From the NCBI GenBank assembly GCA_025359945.1, contig JANYDD010000031.1, forward strand, positions 124,001-188,000: 64,000 nucleotides of DNA, in the 5' to 3' direction. Position numbers and translations under genes: made by a program. How positions within the stretch are numbered: the first letter of the stretch is position 1; every line of letters begins with the position of its first letter. Origin of the DNA: Bdellovibrio sp. (GTDB taxonomy: Bacteria > Bdellovibrionota > Bdellovibrionia > Bdellovibrionales > Bdellovibrionaceae). Below the pieces are notes generated by a model. The model had not been told where the DNA came from, made no database searches, and saw nothing but the letters and a program-made list of their open reading frames with translations. Of the stretch, positions 32,886 through 41,287 are shown piece after piece.

Positions 32886-33305
32886 TTACACTTTTTCGTC
32901 TAAGTTTTTATGAAACAAGGGAGACTTGTATTTTCCGAAAATCTCTTTGGTTTTTTTCACGTCTTGAAGCTCTCGGATAATTTTGGTTTTGATTTCTTCG
33001 ATCTGCCCAAGAATTCGCAAGTCTTGATCTAAAATCCTGCGGACGTATTCGTCTTTAATTTCTAAGAGATTTTTGACCTCTAGCCGTGTCTGGGGGGTGG
33101 GCGAACGATCCAAAGAGTTTTGTTCTTCAGTGATTTCACGAGAAATGTAATTAATCACGTCCAGGATATTTTCACGTAACGAATAAAATTCATCGATATT
33201 CGAAAACTGATTCAGCGGAATTTTTTCCAGCTGCTGTTCATTCAGTGAGTAAAATTTCTCTAGATAGTGAACTTTCTGCTGCAGTAACTCGATGATTCTT
33301 TCCAT
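32886..33305 (-). CDS. FliT/FlgN-like flagellar chaperone
   Basis: 139 residues from ATG 33305, which follows GGAGGGG; an upstream start would overlap fliS and lacks a ribosome site. All-helical and acidic/basic alternating (ERIIELLQQKVHYLEKFYSLNEQQL, then KDEYVRRILDQDLRILGQIEEIK), with a pattern like FlgN/FliT export chaperones. Its position right after fliD-fliS is where fliT normally sits. Assignment rests mainly on position and helicity. Confidence 0.7.
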   Translation of the reverse strand: MERIIELLQQKVHYLEKFYSLNEQQLEKIPLNQFSNIDEFYSLRENILDVINYISREITEEQNSLDRSPTPQTRLEVKNLLEIKDEYVRRILDQDLRILGQIEEIKTKIIRELQDVKKTKEIFGKYKSPLFHKNLDEKV

Positions 33306-33336
33306 AACCCCTCCATAGGTAGTCTTGCGGCCGCGA

Positions 33337-33735
33337 TCAGCCAGCTTTTTTTTCTGTTTCGCCTTTTTTAATTTTTTCAACTGCCTGGACCCATCCATCG
33401 TAGAGAGTCTCAAGAAGTTTCAAATTCGTTTTCAAGGGTTCCGGTGAACCTGAAATATTTGCTTTAGTAAATTGTTCGGTCATAAACATATAAAGCTGTT
33501 CTAGGTTTTTGGCGATTTCGCCGCCCACATTGTGGTCTAGGGTGTTGTTTAGCTCTAGGACTATGTCGAAAGCTCGACCTATGTTGATACATCGTTCAGA
33601 TACATTTTTTTCTTCGGCGGCTTTAATTCCTCGCCTAGTGAATTTAATCGCGCCTTCATACATCATCAAAAGAAGTTTCTCGCGGCTAGCGCTGGTGACT
33701 TGAGTTTGTTTGTACTTTTGATACGGATGATTCAT
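33337..33735 (-). CDS. fliS: Flagellar export chaperone FliS
   Basis: 132 residues. It binds the flagellin C-terminus and keeps it unfolded for export. Typical start YQKYKQTQVTSASREKLLLMMYEGAIKFTRRG, the conserved IGRAFDIVLELNNTLD and YMFMTEQFTKANI are present. Between fliD and the FliT-like gene, all on the minus strand. Confidence 0.95.
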   Translation of the reverse strand: MNHPYQKYKQTQVTSASREKLLLMMYEGAIKFTRRGIKAAEEKNVSERCINIGRAFDIVLELNNTLDHNVGGEIAKNLEQLYMFMTEQFTKANISGSPEPLKTNLKLLETLYDGWVQAVEKIKKGETEKKAG

Positions 33736-33785
33736 AAAAAATTTTTCGGATTGATTCGAAGGATCCTAGAGTCCGGTTTTAACTC

Positions 33786-35168
33786 TTATCCCTGACCACC
33801 CTTGCCCTGTGGGGTTGCGATTCCGCCTAAAGCAGCACCCTGTGACTGCAGTTGCGACATTTTGCTTTCTAAATTAGAGAATTGAGTCCTGAGCGATTCT
33901 TCCCGTTTGGTCAGCTGGCGTTCTTTGTTGTCGATCTGTTTGTTGATATTATCGACCTTTTGTTGGATGCCTCGCTTGCGAGTGGCCAAAGGTCCAAAAG
34001 CATTGTTGGTCAGCGCACTGATTTCTCGTTTCACCGCCGACACAAAACCGGTGTTAAAACCGTCGCCTCGAAAAAAATTAGACACCGACTGCGGATCGCC
34101 AGTTAACTGAGCGTTAAATTTATCTTGATTAAAATTCAGTGTTCCGTTTCGGGTGAACTCGACGCCCAATTGGTTCATCTGACTGACCGAGCCTTCGACT
34201 CCGTACTGAGGATTTTGAATTAAACGACGAAAGCGACTTTCGATACTGCGCAAAATGCTGTCGCCACCCATTGGGCCCAAATGCTCTTTTCCGGATTTAT
34301 CTTTTTGAAGCTTGTGCTGATTCTGAATAAAACTAAGAACTGCGTTATAAGCTTCGACGAAAGATTTAATTTTTCCCGATATGACTTCCTGATCCTCTTT
34401 GACCGACAAATAAATTTCTCGGCCAGGCGCTGCTTGTTTAAGCTCTAAAACCATCCCTGGAATTAAATCTTTAATTTTATTTTCTGGGGTCTCAAGTTCA
34501 AAACCATCAAGCTTAATGATTGCATTCTGTGCCGGCTTTTTTTGATCAAAATAAAAATCATCGTCACCATCTAAAAGATAGACTGTGGGAAATTCCACTT
34601 GTTTATCATCACCGGTGGCAAGTCCCGTGACCATCAGTTTAAACGGAGTTTCCTTATCGCGCCGGTCGTTAATAACTAAAGCGCGCAGACCTAAATTGGA
34701 CTTATTAATCGTCTGAGCCACTCCATCTAATGTTGAATTGTCGCCATTAATATAAACTTCTTTCATACCGTCGGGAGTTTTAAATTTGATGTAGCCAACA
34801 CCCATTTCCGTGCGATCGCGATCGGCATATCCATTGGATATCGCGCCCGGTTTTTGCGCTAATTGCTTCACTTCGACTTGCCATTCGCCGCTGATAACGG
34901 TGTTAGGATCGACAGTTCCGTTAATCACACTGGGATCACCACTGACGACTTTTGTGTTTGTAAATCCGCGCGTTCCGACAAGTTCGCCGATGGGTTTATT
35001 GATTTCATTGACTTTAGTTTCTAAATCAGTGACCAGCTTAAGCTTGTCGTCTTCGGCAGCTTTTTTGGTTTCCATTTGCTTCACGGGAACGCGTTCGGCT
35101 TCCATAATTTGGTCGACGATATTAGACGGTAAACCTGAAGCCATTCCCGAGAATCGGATTGCACCCAT
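33786..35168 (-). CDS. fliD: Flagellar filament cap protein FliD
   Basis: 460 residues. It caps the filament and guides flagellin polymerisation. N-terminal FSGMASGLPSNIVDQIMEAERVPV with the FliD_N coiled-coil region, a central variable part, and the C-terminal FliD_C domain with YNAVLSFIQNQ and a terminal coiled coil (QLTKREESLRTQFSNLESKMSQLQ). Slightly shorter than enteric FliD. It lies 124 bases after flaG and is probably co-transcribed. Confidence 0.95.
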   Translation of the reverse strand: MGAIRFSGMASGLPSNIVDQIMEAERVPVKQMETKKAAEDDKLKLVTDLETKVNEINKPIGELVGTRGFTNTKVVSGDPSVINGTVDPNTVISGEWQVEVKQLAQKPGAISNGYADRDRTEMGVGYIKFKTPDGMKEVYINGDNSTLDGVAQTINKSNLGLRALVINDRRDKETPFKLMVTGLATGDDKQVEFPTVYLLDGDDDFYFDQKKPAQNAIIKLDGFELETPENKIKDLIPGMVLELKQAAPGREIYLSVKEDQEVISGKIKSFVEAYNAVLSFIQNQHKLQKDKSGKEHLGPMGGDSILRSIESRFRRLIQNPQYGVEGSVSQMNQLGVEFTRNGTLNFNQDKFNAQLTGDPQSVSNFFRGDGFNTGFVSAVKREISALTNNAFGPLATRKRGIQQKVDNINKQIDNKERQLTKREESLRTQFSNLESKMSQLQSQGAALGGIATPQGKGGQG

Positions 35169-35292
35169 ACAATTATTTTCGCAGAGTTTTAATCTGTGTG
35201 TGAGTCAATTAAATGTCTTTAGGACCCCACTCAATGTGAAGGTAGAAAAACAGATCTTTGACAGGCCCTTGGCCCCTTTTTACTTGAGGTTT

Positions 35293-35664
35293 CTATGCGG
35301 CTTTCGACAGGAGTTGGCCTTTTTGGCCTTCGGGTTTGACGAGATCCCAAAGCTCAAGCTCGGGAGCGCGACGTATGACTTTACCCAAGTGATCTTTGAT
35401 GATGACGAATTTTTTGTTATCAATCGTCACCAGTTCCACTTGTAGATTTTGATTTTTCACAACTTCTAAATTTTTTAAGTGATCTAAAGCGACCTGCAGT
35501 TCTTCAGGTGTCATTGGATTTTTTTTCTTCTGCTGCTCGCTCGAAGACTGTTGTCCATTGGCGTCTCGGTCTGTGGCCGAGTCCGACTTAATGGCTTTTT
35601 CAACAGGTTTTTTGGGCTTCAGATTCATGGGTAGAACTGATACCAAAACATTTTTTATATCCAT
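35293..35664 (-). CDS. flaG: FlaG-family flagellar protein
   Basis: 123 residues. A charged, Ser/Gln-rich N-terminal part (about 14-50) and a C-terminal beta domain (LQVELVTIDNKKFVIIKDHLGKVIRRAP) typical of FlaG, which influences filament length and is usually next to fliD, as here. A FliA-type promoter lies only seven bases before the ATG, so the message may be leaderless or the true start may be Met13. Confidence 0.8.
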   Translation of the reverse strand: MDIKNVLVSVLPMNLKPKKPVEKAIKSDSATDRDANGQQSSSEQQKKKNPMTPEELQVALDHLKNLEVVKNQNLQVELVTIDNKKFVIIKDHLGKVIRRAPELELWDLVKPEGQKGQLLSKAA

Positions 35665-35671
35665 AACTTTA

Positions 35672-35699
35672 AGATCGGCTTGATCTCTTTTGAACTTAA
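35672..35699 (-). promoter_or_regulatory. FliA (sigma-28)-type promoter of flaG-fliD-fliS
   Basis: Minus strand TTAAGTTC (35699-35692), 12-base spacer, GCCGATCT (35679-35672). The -35 box is identical, and the -10 box differs by one base, to the promoter at 5758-5784. The predicted start coincides with the flaG ATG at 35664. Confidence 0.6.
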
Positions 35700-35764
35700 A
35701 CTGTACTTACGGCTGGCCCAAAGTACCCCGGAAGATTTTAAGGCCCCCCGGGTAGGATGGTACC

Positions 35765-35790
35765 GTGAAGGGAACTAGGCTTCCCCTCAC
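35765..35790 (-). terminator. Hairpin after flagellin 2
   Basis: GTGAAGGGAA/TTCCCCTCAC with one G-U wobble and loop CTAGGC, 22 bases past the flagellin 2 stop. There is no T-run on the minus strand, so termination may be factor-dependent or the hairpin may stabilise the mRNA end. Confidence 0.5.
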
Positions 35791-35811
35791 TCAACCAAAA
35801 GAGAAAATAAA

Positions 35812-36645
35812 TTAATTTAAAAGTTTAAGTGCTAGACCCGGCTGTTGGTTGGCCTGTGCCAAGACCGAAGTCGAAGCCTGCAACAGAACGTTGTTTCTTG
35901 CAAATTCTGAAGAGCTTGCCGCGATGTCAGCATCACGGATTCGAGAATTTGCAGCGGACAAGTTTTCGTTCTGCACAGCTAAGTTATCAACGGTCGATTG
36001 AAATCGATTTTGAAGAGCTCCAATGTTGGCGCGAAATCCGCCCACTTTGGCTTGCGCTTCATCGACTACAGACAAGGACTCTTGCGCCCCTTCTTTTGTC
36101 GAGAAATCCATACCGCTAATTCCTAACTCGTCGCTAGTTGCATTCAATTGTGAAGAGTCGAAAGAAATTCGATCTTCAAAGTCGTTGTTGTTAATGCCCA
36201 CTTGAATATCATATTTAGAACCTTGCCCGTTCAGAAGAGACTGATTTCCAAATCTGGTAGTTCTTGCGATCCGCTCTGATTCGTCTTTTAATTGCTGAGC
36301 CTCGATGTTGATGTAGCCACGTTCGCGTTCACCCACGGTGTCTGACGCTGCTTGAATTCCAAGCTCGCGCAGTCGAGTCATAATATTAGAAATTTCGCTT
36401 AATCCACCCTCAGCGACTTGCACTAAAGAGATTCCATCGTTCGCATTTCGTGATGCCTGGCCCAAACTTCGGATCTGAGATTTTAAGTTCTCACTGATCC
36501 CCAAACCAGCGGCATCGTCCGAAGACGTTACGATCCGCGATCCAGACGACAACTGAGCCGAGGATTTTTGAATCATCCTTTGCGATGTTGTCAGAGTTCG
36601 TTGCGCAGCGATTGACTGCAGATTGGTAGAAATACGTAGTCCCAT
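35812..36645 (-). CDS. Flagellin 2
   Basis: 277 residues, a paralogue of flagellin 1 with the same length. D0/D1 motifs MGLRISTNLQSIAAQR, QRMIQKSSAQLSSGSRI, DDAAGLGISENLKSQIR and NANDGISLVQVAEGGL are conserved, as is the C-terminal NSRIRDADIAASSSEFARNNVLLQA. The ribosome site is strong (AGGAGG, eight bases before ATG). It stands next to flaG-fliD-fliS and is preceded by a long leader region. Bdellovibrio-type filaments use several flagellins, which fits two divergent copies. Confidence 0.96.
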   Translation of the reverse strand: MGLRISTNLQSIAAQRTLTTSQRMIQKSSAQLSSGSRIVTSSDDAAGLGISENLKSQIRSLGQASRNANDGISLVQVAEGGLSEISNIMTRLRELGIQAASDTVGERERGYINIEAQQLKDESERIARTTRFGNQSLLNGQGSKYDIQVGINNNDFEDRISFDSSQLNATSDELGISGMDFSTKEGAQESLSVVDEAQAKVGGFRANIGALQNRFQSTVDNLAVQNENLSAANSRIRDADIAASSSEFARNNVLLQASTSVLAQANQQPGLALKLLN

Positions 36646-37111
36646 GGGAACCTCCTAGGGTTTGTGATCAGGACTTCCCGTCTGATCGATAAATTTCGAG
36701 AACCTCAAGCTACCTACTACCGAGGAACCAAAACGCCAATCCCTGGCTGTTTTTGTTTTTGTTGCACGTTGAAGACCTTGGCTTTTCCAGCAGGAGTTGT
36801 TTTTTTAAGAGGGATCACTGTCACGCTTTCTCTCTTCAAGCATCTGTGGTCGAGTCTTGATCATTCGTTCTGCCTAACCATTCGGCGAGTCTGGTTCCGA
36901 CTTGAGTCTCGTCCAGTAGATCTAGACCAAAGACCATTCACTTCTAGACTTTAGGACTGCGAATGCAGACCTTCGATGGGTTTTTTCCTAGACTTCAGTC
37001 TGGAAAATGGCCAGGTTTTGGATCGCATCACCTTGGTCGTATCTAGTCCGGCACGGACTATGGGCGGGATTGGTTCTTGATCTCATCCCAAATAATTGTG
37101 ATAACTGGTGG
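36646..37111. promoter_or_regulatory. Divergent regulatory region between flagellin 2 and a lipoprotein gene
   Basis: About 465 bases. On the minus strand a FliA-like box pair TCAAGTCG (36905-36898)-N11-GCCGAATG (36886-36879) could drive flagellin 2 with a leader of about 230 bases. That leader contains a GTG-started frame of 33 codons (36818-36717). On the plus side, AGACTTCAGTCT near 36990 and TAGTCCGGCACGGACTA near 37040 are short inverted repeats upstream of the lipoprotein gene. Confidence 0.4.
36717..36818 (-). CDS. Possible 33-residue leader peptide of flagellin 2
   Basis: A GTG-started frame in the flagellin 2 leader with a basic, Gln-rich product (PLKKTTPAGKAKVFNV at the start). The ribosome site is A/G-rich but not strong. 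Codon use looks protein-like. It could also be a chance frame. Confidence 0.2.
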   Translation of the reverse strand: MIPLKKTTPAGKAKVFNVQQKQKQPGIGVLVPR

Positions 37112-37705
37112 ATGAGAAATAATTTTTATCATTCAGTCATTTTTTTGGGATGGGCTGCAATTCTAAATTCGTGTTCAACAGTTCGCGAGAATCCGCAATT
37201 AAAACTGATCAGCGAACAAGAATATATTTCAACCGTCGAACGCCACACACAGAAAACAAAAGTCTATGATGGGTTTGTAAATATTTTAGATTTTGGAGCG
37301 ACTCTTCATACTGCTGACATGGCGGCCGCACAGGTCGATCAAAATGCCCGGCTGTATCAGTGGAGTGTCGATCAATACAAAGCAGAAAAATCCAGGGTCG
37401 AGAGCGAATTGGCTTCACAAACAAAAATATTTTTAAGTTTTTTTGTGCCTGAACGTAAACACGATGACCTTCATCGCAGCAATTCGAAATGGAAAATCTT
37501 TTTAGATGCCAACGGAAAACGTTTTGAGGGTAAAGCCACTCGTATGAAAGCCATATTGGCGGAAGTGCAATCGCTGTATCCTTTCCATACCAGATGGGGC
37601 ACACCTTATTTCGTCACTTTCCAAGTCCCCGTGTCGGTGATTGAAACCGGCAAAGCTAAATTGACTTTAACTGGCCCTGTCACCGCGGCCACAGTTCAAT
37701 TTTAG
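37112..37705 (+). CDS. Lipoprotein of unknown function
   Basis: I chose ATG 37112 because it gives a clean lipoprotein signal peptide (lipobox ILNSC, Cys21); upstream in-frame starts add unrelated residues. The 197-residue product contains a helical part (about 40-115) and a beta-rich C-terminal part (KWKIFLDANGKRFEG and YFVTFQVPVSVIETG). Pattern not recognised. Divergent from flagellin 2. Confidence 0.72.
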   Translation: MRNNFYHSVIFLGWAAILNSCSTVRENPQLKLISEQEYISTVERHTQKTKVYDGFVNILDFGATLHTADMAAAQVDQNARLYQWSVDQYKAEKSRVESELASQTKIFLSFFVPERKHDDLHRSNSKWKIFLDANGKRFEGKATRMKAILAEVQSLYPFHTRWGTPYFVTFQVPVSVIETGKAKLTLTGPVTAATVQF

Positions 37706-37716
37706 TTCAATTTTAG

Positions 37717-37739
37717 ATCAGTATTGAATCAATACTGAT
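37717..37739. terminator. Perfect hairpin between convergent lipoprotein genes
   Basis: Ten-base perfect stem ATCAGTATTG/CAATACTGAT with loop AAT. It lies 12 bases after the plus-strand stop and overlaps the stop codon of the minus-strand gene. An 11-base direct repeat (AGTTCAATTTT, twice) precedes it. There is no long T-run on either side. Confidence 0.55.
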
Positions 37740-38451
37740 TTAAAAAAAGTTGGCCAATCGCTGCAGGATCTGCAACTGATCCATTGCCCGTCGCCGTGTT
37801 GAATTGGGTGCAAGCTTGGGCATAAGACGCCGTCACAGTTGGCCCTGCGCAATTGGCATTATAGGCCGACAAAACGGCAGTACCGACAGCGGTTTTGGTT
37901 GTAGTGTCTGCATTTGTTTTCATACATGCCAGCTGCGCGTTCATATCTGCGGCCGCAGTGCAGGCGCTGATCGTATTTTTCACGTAGTTTGCTGCTGTCG
38001 CCATTTGCGCTAAGCTGGCTAACATGGTCAGCCCTTTGGATTTTGAAAGCGTGCAATAGGTCACCGCAAGGTTGGAATTCGTATAGTTTGTCGCCTGACT
38101 ACTACTGCTATTGAAAGCCAAAACGGTCATTGCCGCGGCGGTGGAACTTGTACTGCTTCCGCCTTTTAAACTATCGGCCGCGGTAGCGATCGTTGCCGGA
38201 GTTGCAAAACCCTGTTGAATAAAGAGAGCCGCACAACGAATTAAATAAGCGGCTTCAGATTCTAACCCAGTTATTTTCTCTAAACAGTCAGGCGCAGATG
38301 CCGGCGTGCTGGTGTTCAAACACTGCTGAGCTTCTTTAACTTTGTCACCGTTGGTTTTAGTGCCGCAGCCCGAAGTGGTCAAAAGGGCAAGACCTAATAA
38401 CAAATATTTAAAGGTGCTTGGTTTCAAAGTAAAATCAAAAAGTTTCGTCAT
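37729..38451 (-). CDS. Ser/Thr/Ala-rich lipoprotein
   Basis: 240 residues with signal peptide and lipobox TSGC (Cys29). The mature protein is rich in Ala, Ser and Thr with seven or more cysteines spaced through it, consistent with a disulfide-bonded periplasmic or surface protein. No known domain. It resembles in composition the lipoprotein at 41288. Confidence 0.7.
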   Translation of the reverse strand: MTKLFDFTLKPSTFKYLLLGLALLTTSGCGTKTNGDKVKEAQQCLNTSTPASAPDCLEKITGLESEAAYLIRCAALFIQQGFATPATIATAADSLKGGSSTSSTAAAMTVLAFNSSSSQATNYTNSNLAVTYCTLSKSKGLTMLASLAQMATAANYVKNTISACTAAADMNAQLACMKTNADTTTKTAVGTAVLSAYNANCAGPTVTASYAQACTQFNTATGNGSVADPAAIGQLFLNQY

Positions 38452-38600
38452 GTTGGTTCCTTTTAAACTTGGGATGTGGAAGCGTTCCTTTTAGCTTTGG
38501 CCGAGAACTTTTCTTGGTCAAGATATTTGGCAATTTGCGGCACCTCGGTCGAAAGTTCATCAGTTTAAGTTGCTCCAAATAAAATAAAATAGGTCCAGGG

Positions 38601-38618
38601 CTGGCACGCCTTTGGAAT
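38601..38618 (+). promoter_or_regulatory. Sigma-54-like element before a lipoprotein gene
   Basis: TGGCACGCCTTTGGAATA. The -24 half is perfect (TGGCACG), but the -12 half reads TTGG and spacing is one base short of GG-N10-GC. A near twin occurs at 60086-60104 before another lipoprotein. It may be a variant sigma-54 promoter or another factor's site. Confidence 0.35.
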
Positions 38619-38652
38619 AACAGATGTTATTAACAATAAAAAAGGAGGACCT

Positions 38653-39909
38653 ATGTCCAACAAAAATGCATTGATCACTTTCGGAATGGCAAGCCTGCTG
38701 CTTGTAGGATTCGCCTGCTCGAAAAAAGAAGATAAAAAAGACCAAGTTGCAGCTCCAGCGGCGGCGAAAGCCCCCGACGCAAATCAAGCCCTTCCGCCAT
38801 CAGTAACTGCGGGGATTGATTCCAGCACACCAAGTGGGCAGACATTGTTGGCCGTACGTGCAGAATCTGCGGTGACATTTGACCAAGCAAAAAAGTATTT
38901 GATGGATTTAACGGACTATGAAGGGATCACCTTGCTTGAAGAAGCTGTTGCCATTTCCGGTGCATTATCTTTAGTACAAGCCCAGGCCGACCTTAACGAT
39001 TTTACTTCTGCATATAAGTTCGTTTCCGAGCTTGAAAACGAAAAAGGCGGACACCTTTATACCAGCGAAATGTGTTACACATTGGCGATGGATTTGGTGA
39101 CTAATAATGTTTATATCCATCAGGATTTAAAATCCAACTATGACTATTTGTCCAAAATTTCACCCCGCGCCACAGGAATCGCTACAAATCTTTTAAATCC
39201 GCGACTTTTAACTCGCGAAAAAGCTTTAGAAGCAGCCACTTTTATGATGGGCATTGCGAAATCAGCATCTCAATTGCAATCAGTGCACCAGCGCCTGTTA
39301 GAGCAGAAAGAAGCGGATGGACAATTCGCTTTGACAGATTCGGAAGCGTTGGAAATGGCGCTAAAAGTTATTGAAAATACCGACTTAGAAACTCTGGATG
39401 TGACCATCAAGGTTGAGCGTCAAGCTTTGGCTAGTGCAACGACCCGACAAATTTTAGCAAAAGTGATCGACGATCGCCAAGTTGAAATGGGTCTTGAAGT
39501 GGAAAATGCTGACCTTACCGCTGCATCTTTTGTCCCGGTCGAGGGTGAATCTGCAGCTGCGATAGCTGAATCCCAGAAATTAATTCCGGGTACAATAATT
39601 AACACGATGGAAGAACCAACAAATCTTGCTACTGCGAACTTACCCACTCGAATTTCCGATGCGCATAACTCTGCTGTTAGCGTTTATGGTTTAGATGTCA
39701 GTGGACAAAAAGAGCTGGCTAGAATCAAAGTCGAAGAAGCTGCAAAACAAAAAGCAAAAGCTGATGCAGCAAAAGCTCAACTTGCTCTTGCAAAAAATCA
39801 AAGACGATTAGAAGCCATAAAAGCTGCGAAACAAGAGGCTAGAGACAAAAAGAATAAAGCGGATGAAAACAAAGATCGTTTAGACCGCGCTGCTGACAAG
39901 AAAAAGTAA
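38653..39909 (+). CDS. Lipoprotein with Lys/Ala-rich coiled-coil tail
   Basis: 418 residues; starts after AAAGGAGGACC. Lipobox VGFAC (Cys22), an Ala/Pro-rich linker (about 30-60), a helical middle and a C-terminal coiled coil (about 355-418) of Lys, Ala and Arg. Probably an abundant envelope protein, given the strong ribosome site and efficient terminator. Family unknown. Confidence 0.78.
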   Translation: MSNKNALITFGMASLLLVGFACSKKEDKKDQVAAPAAAKAPDANQALPPSVTAGIDSSTPSGQTLLAVRAESAVTFDQAKKYLMDLTDYEGITLLEEAVAISGALSLVQAQADLNDFTSAYKFVSELENEKGGHLYTSEMCYTLAMDLVTNNVYIHQDLKSNYDYLSKISPRATGIATNLLNPRLLTREKALEAATFMMGIAKSASQLQSVHQRLLEQKEADGQFALTDSEALEMALKVIENTDLETLDVTIKVERQALASATTRQILAKVIDDRQVEMGLEVENADLTAASFVPVEGESAAAIAESQKLIPGTIINTMEEPTNLATANLPTRISDAHNSAVSVYGLDVSGQKELARIKVEEAAKQKAKADAAKAQLALAKNQRRLEAIKAAKQEARDKKNKADENKDRLDRAADKKK

Positions 39910-39927
39910 TCAGGTTTCGGAAATTAA

Positions 39928-39959
39928 AAAGGCTTGCCCTCACGGGCGGCCTTTTTTTT
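39928..39959 (+). terminator. Rho-independent terminator
   Basis: AAAGGC plus GCCC pairs with GGGC and GGCCTTT around TCAC, followed by eight Ts. It begins 19 bases after the lipoprotein stop. Confidence 0.88.
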
Positions 39960-40113
39960 ATCCAGCCTTTGGTCTTAAAACCATTTCTTAAAAAAGCCCT
40001 TTGAAAATTTCCAATTGACATTAAATTCCTGAAAAAAATAGACGAGCTCTTCGTCTGTAGAGCTTTGGGTTTTCCTTTCCCTCTGCCTAATTAAAACAGA
40101 AAATAAAAAGACC

Positions 40114-41193
40114 ATGGCGCGGTCAAAAATTTTCCATTTCGCTTTCTTAATTTTTATGGCGCCAAAATTGTGGGCGCAGACTTCCGAAGTTCGAGAATTT
40201 TATAATGGCGCCCGAATGTTAGCCATGGGGGGTGCCAGCATCGCCGTGGTCAACGATGAAACCGCACTTTTAACTAATCCTGCAGGACTTGGAAAACTAC
40301 GAAATGCTTTTGGCACTATTTTGGATCCAGAAATCGATGGCTCGTCGTACCTGGGATCAATTTACAAAGCCAAAGCATTTTCAAATCCACTAAGCATGAG
40401 TCAAATGGCTGCAAGTCTCAACTTGGCCCGCGATTCCTATTCTCACTTTCGCGCACAAGTGTTTCCGTCGTTTGTCGTTCGCAATTTTGGATTTGGAATT
40501 TATTGGCGACAATCTCTGGACGCCATTATGAACACTTTAGGAACTTCGATGGCGACATCCTACTACGACGATTTAACTTTGGCATTGGGTTATAATCTTC
40601 GGCTTTGGGAAGGCCGAATCAAAATTGGTTTTGCAGGGCGCGCGATTTCGCGAATCGAAGTTGCAAAAAATTTGGATCCAACAGCGGCACTAGATCTTGC
40701 CAGCAATGCCTCGGAAGGCTTTGGTTTGGCCGGCGATTTGGGACTGAATTTAACAGCGCCTTGGACTTACCTTCCAACGATTTCTGCGGTCGTGCGCGAT
40801 GTAGGCGGCACCAAATTTACATCCGGAAATAATCTTCGATTGACCAGCACATCTAGACCGGTGGCGGTGGCACAGGATATAGACTTGGGTGTTGCCCTGT
40901 TTCCCATACATGCCAATCGCACCCGATCAGCAATCACTTTAGAATATACAAAAATGGTCGAGGCCTCGAGGGCCATTGATAAAAATCGTTACTATCACGC
41001 AGGCTACGAACTGAATTACGCGGATCTTTTCTTCTTTCGCATTGGTATGAATCAAAATTTTTTCACCGCCGGCGTCGAGCTTGCATCTGAATTTACTCAG
41101 ATCCAATTATCGACCTACGGCGAGAACGTAGCCGCCGATGGATCCACTACCGAAGATCGCCGATTTGTTTTCAAATTCGCTCTCAGATTCTAA
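40114..41193 (+). CDS. Outer-membrane beta-barrel protein (PorV/UPF0164-like), paralogue 1
   Basis: 359 residues with a cleavable signal peptide (ends APKLWAQ). After it comes GARMLAMGGASIAVVNDETALLTNPAGLGKL, the N-terminal signature of FadL-fold PorV/UPF0164-type barrels, then alternating amphipathic strands and a C-terminal Phe (FKFALRF). Two further family members are in the window (42132 and 51094). Exact cargo unknown. Confidence 0.8.
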   Translation: MARSKIFHFAFLIFMAPKLWAQTSEVREFYNGARMLAMGGASIAVVNDETALLTNPAGLGKLRNAFGTILDPEIDGSSYLGSIYKAKAFSNPLSMSQMAASLNLARDSYSHFRAQVFPSFVVRNFGFGIYWRQSLDAIMNTLGTSMATSYYDDLTLALGYNLRLWEGRIKIGFAGRAISRIEVAKNLDPTAALDLASNASEGFGLAGDLGLNLTAPWTYLPTISAVVRDVGGTKFTSGNNLRLTSTSRPVAVAQDIDLGVALFPIHANRTRSAITLEYTKMVEASRAIDKNRYYHAGYELNYADLFFFRIGMNQNFFTAGVELASEFTQIQLSTYGENVAADGSTTEDRRFVFKFALRF

Positions 41194-41287
41194 TTTTTGA
41201 ACATTAAAAATAGAAGATAGACTCTAGAAGCTAGACCCTGCCCGATCCAGACTTATCCCAGTTTTGTTTTTGTGCGATCCTGACACT

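Noticed and set aside
36664-36954. 96-codon plus-strand frame upstream of flagellin 2
   Set aside because: Cys/Phe-rich, implausible composition and antisense to the flagellin 2 leader and promoter.
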